The notes under the pieces: model-generated
Told to the model about the DNA's origin: nothing
Seen by the model: the letters and a program-made list of their open reading frames with translations, nothing else
Database searches by the model: none
NCBI RefSeq assembly: GCF_014905175.1
Contig: NC_057791.1
Location: forward strand, 3,472,001 to 3,536,000
Reading direction: 5' to 3'
Source: Aphidius gifuensis
Lineage: Eukaryota; Arthropoda; Insecta; Hymenoptera; Braconidae
Length of the DNA: 64,000 nucleotides
Translations under genes and position numbers: made by a program
Part shown: positions 63,701 through 64,000 of the stretch, piece by piece
How positions within the stretch are numbered: position 1 is the first letter of the stretch
How the letters are laid out: every line of letters starts with the position of its first letter

Positions 63701-64000
63701 GATAAAAAAAGTAGATTAAAATATAATTTGCTGTATTAAAATATAAAAAGTTTTAAGACTCTATTAACTTATTGAAACGAAAATTGCGAATTTAAAATAA
63801 AATCATTCGTGAAATTTAAATAAAACTATGAATTTAAAATAACAGTAAGAAGTGTGATGAATTGATTAAACATAAAATAAAGAAATTGAATAAAAAATGA
63901 CATATAAATGAAAAAAAAAATTCGATGACAAGACGCCGGAAATGGAGGACGTGTCATGAAGAGTTTGCTTTAAAGTATATAACGATGACTACGATGAATG
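60733..64000. other. 5' flank or upstream intron of PDZ-GEF
   Basis: AT-rich, with a CpG-bearing patch at 61375-61450 and promoter-like motifs near 61580-61625. I searched the minus strand for exons encoding the first cNBD of long PDZ-GEF isoforms and found none, so these lie beyond the window, are split too finely to see, or are absent. Near the right edge the plus strand reads GATGACAAGACGCCGGAAATG, a small GC-richer patch of unknown meaning. Confidence 0.5.
61578..61626 (-). promoter_or_regulatory. Possible core promoter (TATA plus TCAGTC initiator)
   Basis: On the minus strand TTTATAAATT is followed about 40 nt later by TCAGTCTG, matching the arthropod initiator, with repeated CGGTT in between and a CpG-rich stretch further down. 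The spacing is about 10 nt longer than ideal. The same AT core reads TATAAAAG on the plus strand, so direction is uncertain. Confidence 0.28.

Overview
This is a very AT-rich eukaryotic window, with introns at roughly 80% A+T, countless poly-A/T runs and AT microsatellites. Its exons are separated by canonical GT-AG introns and its genes are large. The best-recognised gene is the Rap1 exchange factor PDZ-GEF (fly Gef26/dizzy, vertebrate RAPGEF2/6). The base composition, long introns and Gln/His/Thr-rich low-complexity insertions fit an insect, perhaps a parasitoid wasp. The species is inference only.

Layout, left to right. (1) 1158-4409, minus: one long uninterrupted CDS for a Gln/Ser-rich, largely disordered protein of 1083 aa, with a coiled-coil repeat and an SH3-ligand-like tail. 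I do not recognise it. (2) 4.5-19.8 kb: AT-rich non-coding DNA with a few short GC/CpG-rich islets. (3) 19858-27057, minus: three phase-compatible exons of an unrecognised coiled-coil protein, possibly part of the same transcription unit as (1). One good-looking opposite-strand exon (21151-21220, plus) lies between them. (4) 27-47 kb: mostly AT-rich non-coding DNA with CpG islets near 30.2-30.7, 32.4-32.6 and 39.4-39.9 kb, a nested tandem repeat at 34.97-35.40 kb, a candidate micro-exon at 44.2 kb and a perfect short hairpin at 44.45 kb. (5) 47413-60707, minus: ten coding exons that I could chain in phase into a complete 1401-residue PDZ-GEF. The 32-nt last exon encodes the conserved C-terminal PDZ ligand QVSAV. 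The first coding exon looks like an alternative start that skips the first cyclic-nucleotide-binding-like domain. (6) 60.7-64.0 kb: 5' flank or upstream intron of that gene, with promoter-like motifs.

Function. PDZ-GEF loads GTP onto Rap GTPases at the plasma membrane and at junctions, controlling adhesion and epithelial or stem-cell polarity. Its order here is degenerate cNBD, REM, PDZ, RA, CDC25/RasGEF and PDZ ligand. No operon-like relationship exists between the genes; they simply share the minus strand. No rRNA, tRNA, CRISPR or intact transposon was recognised.
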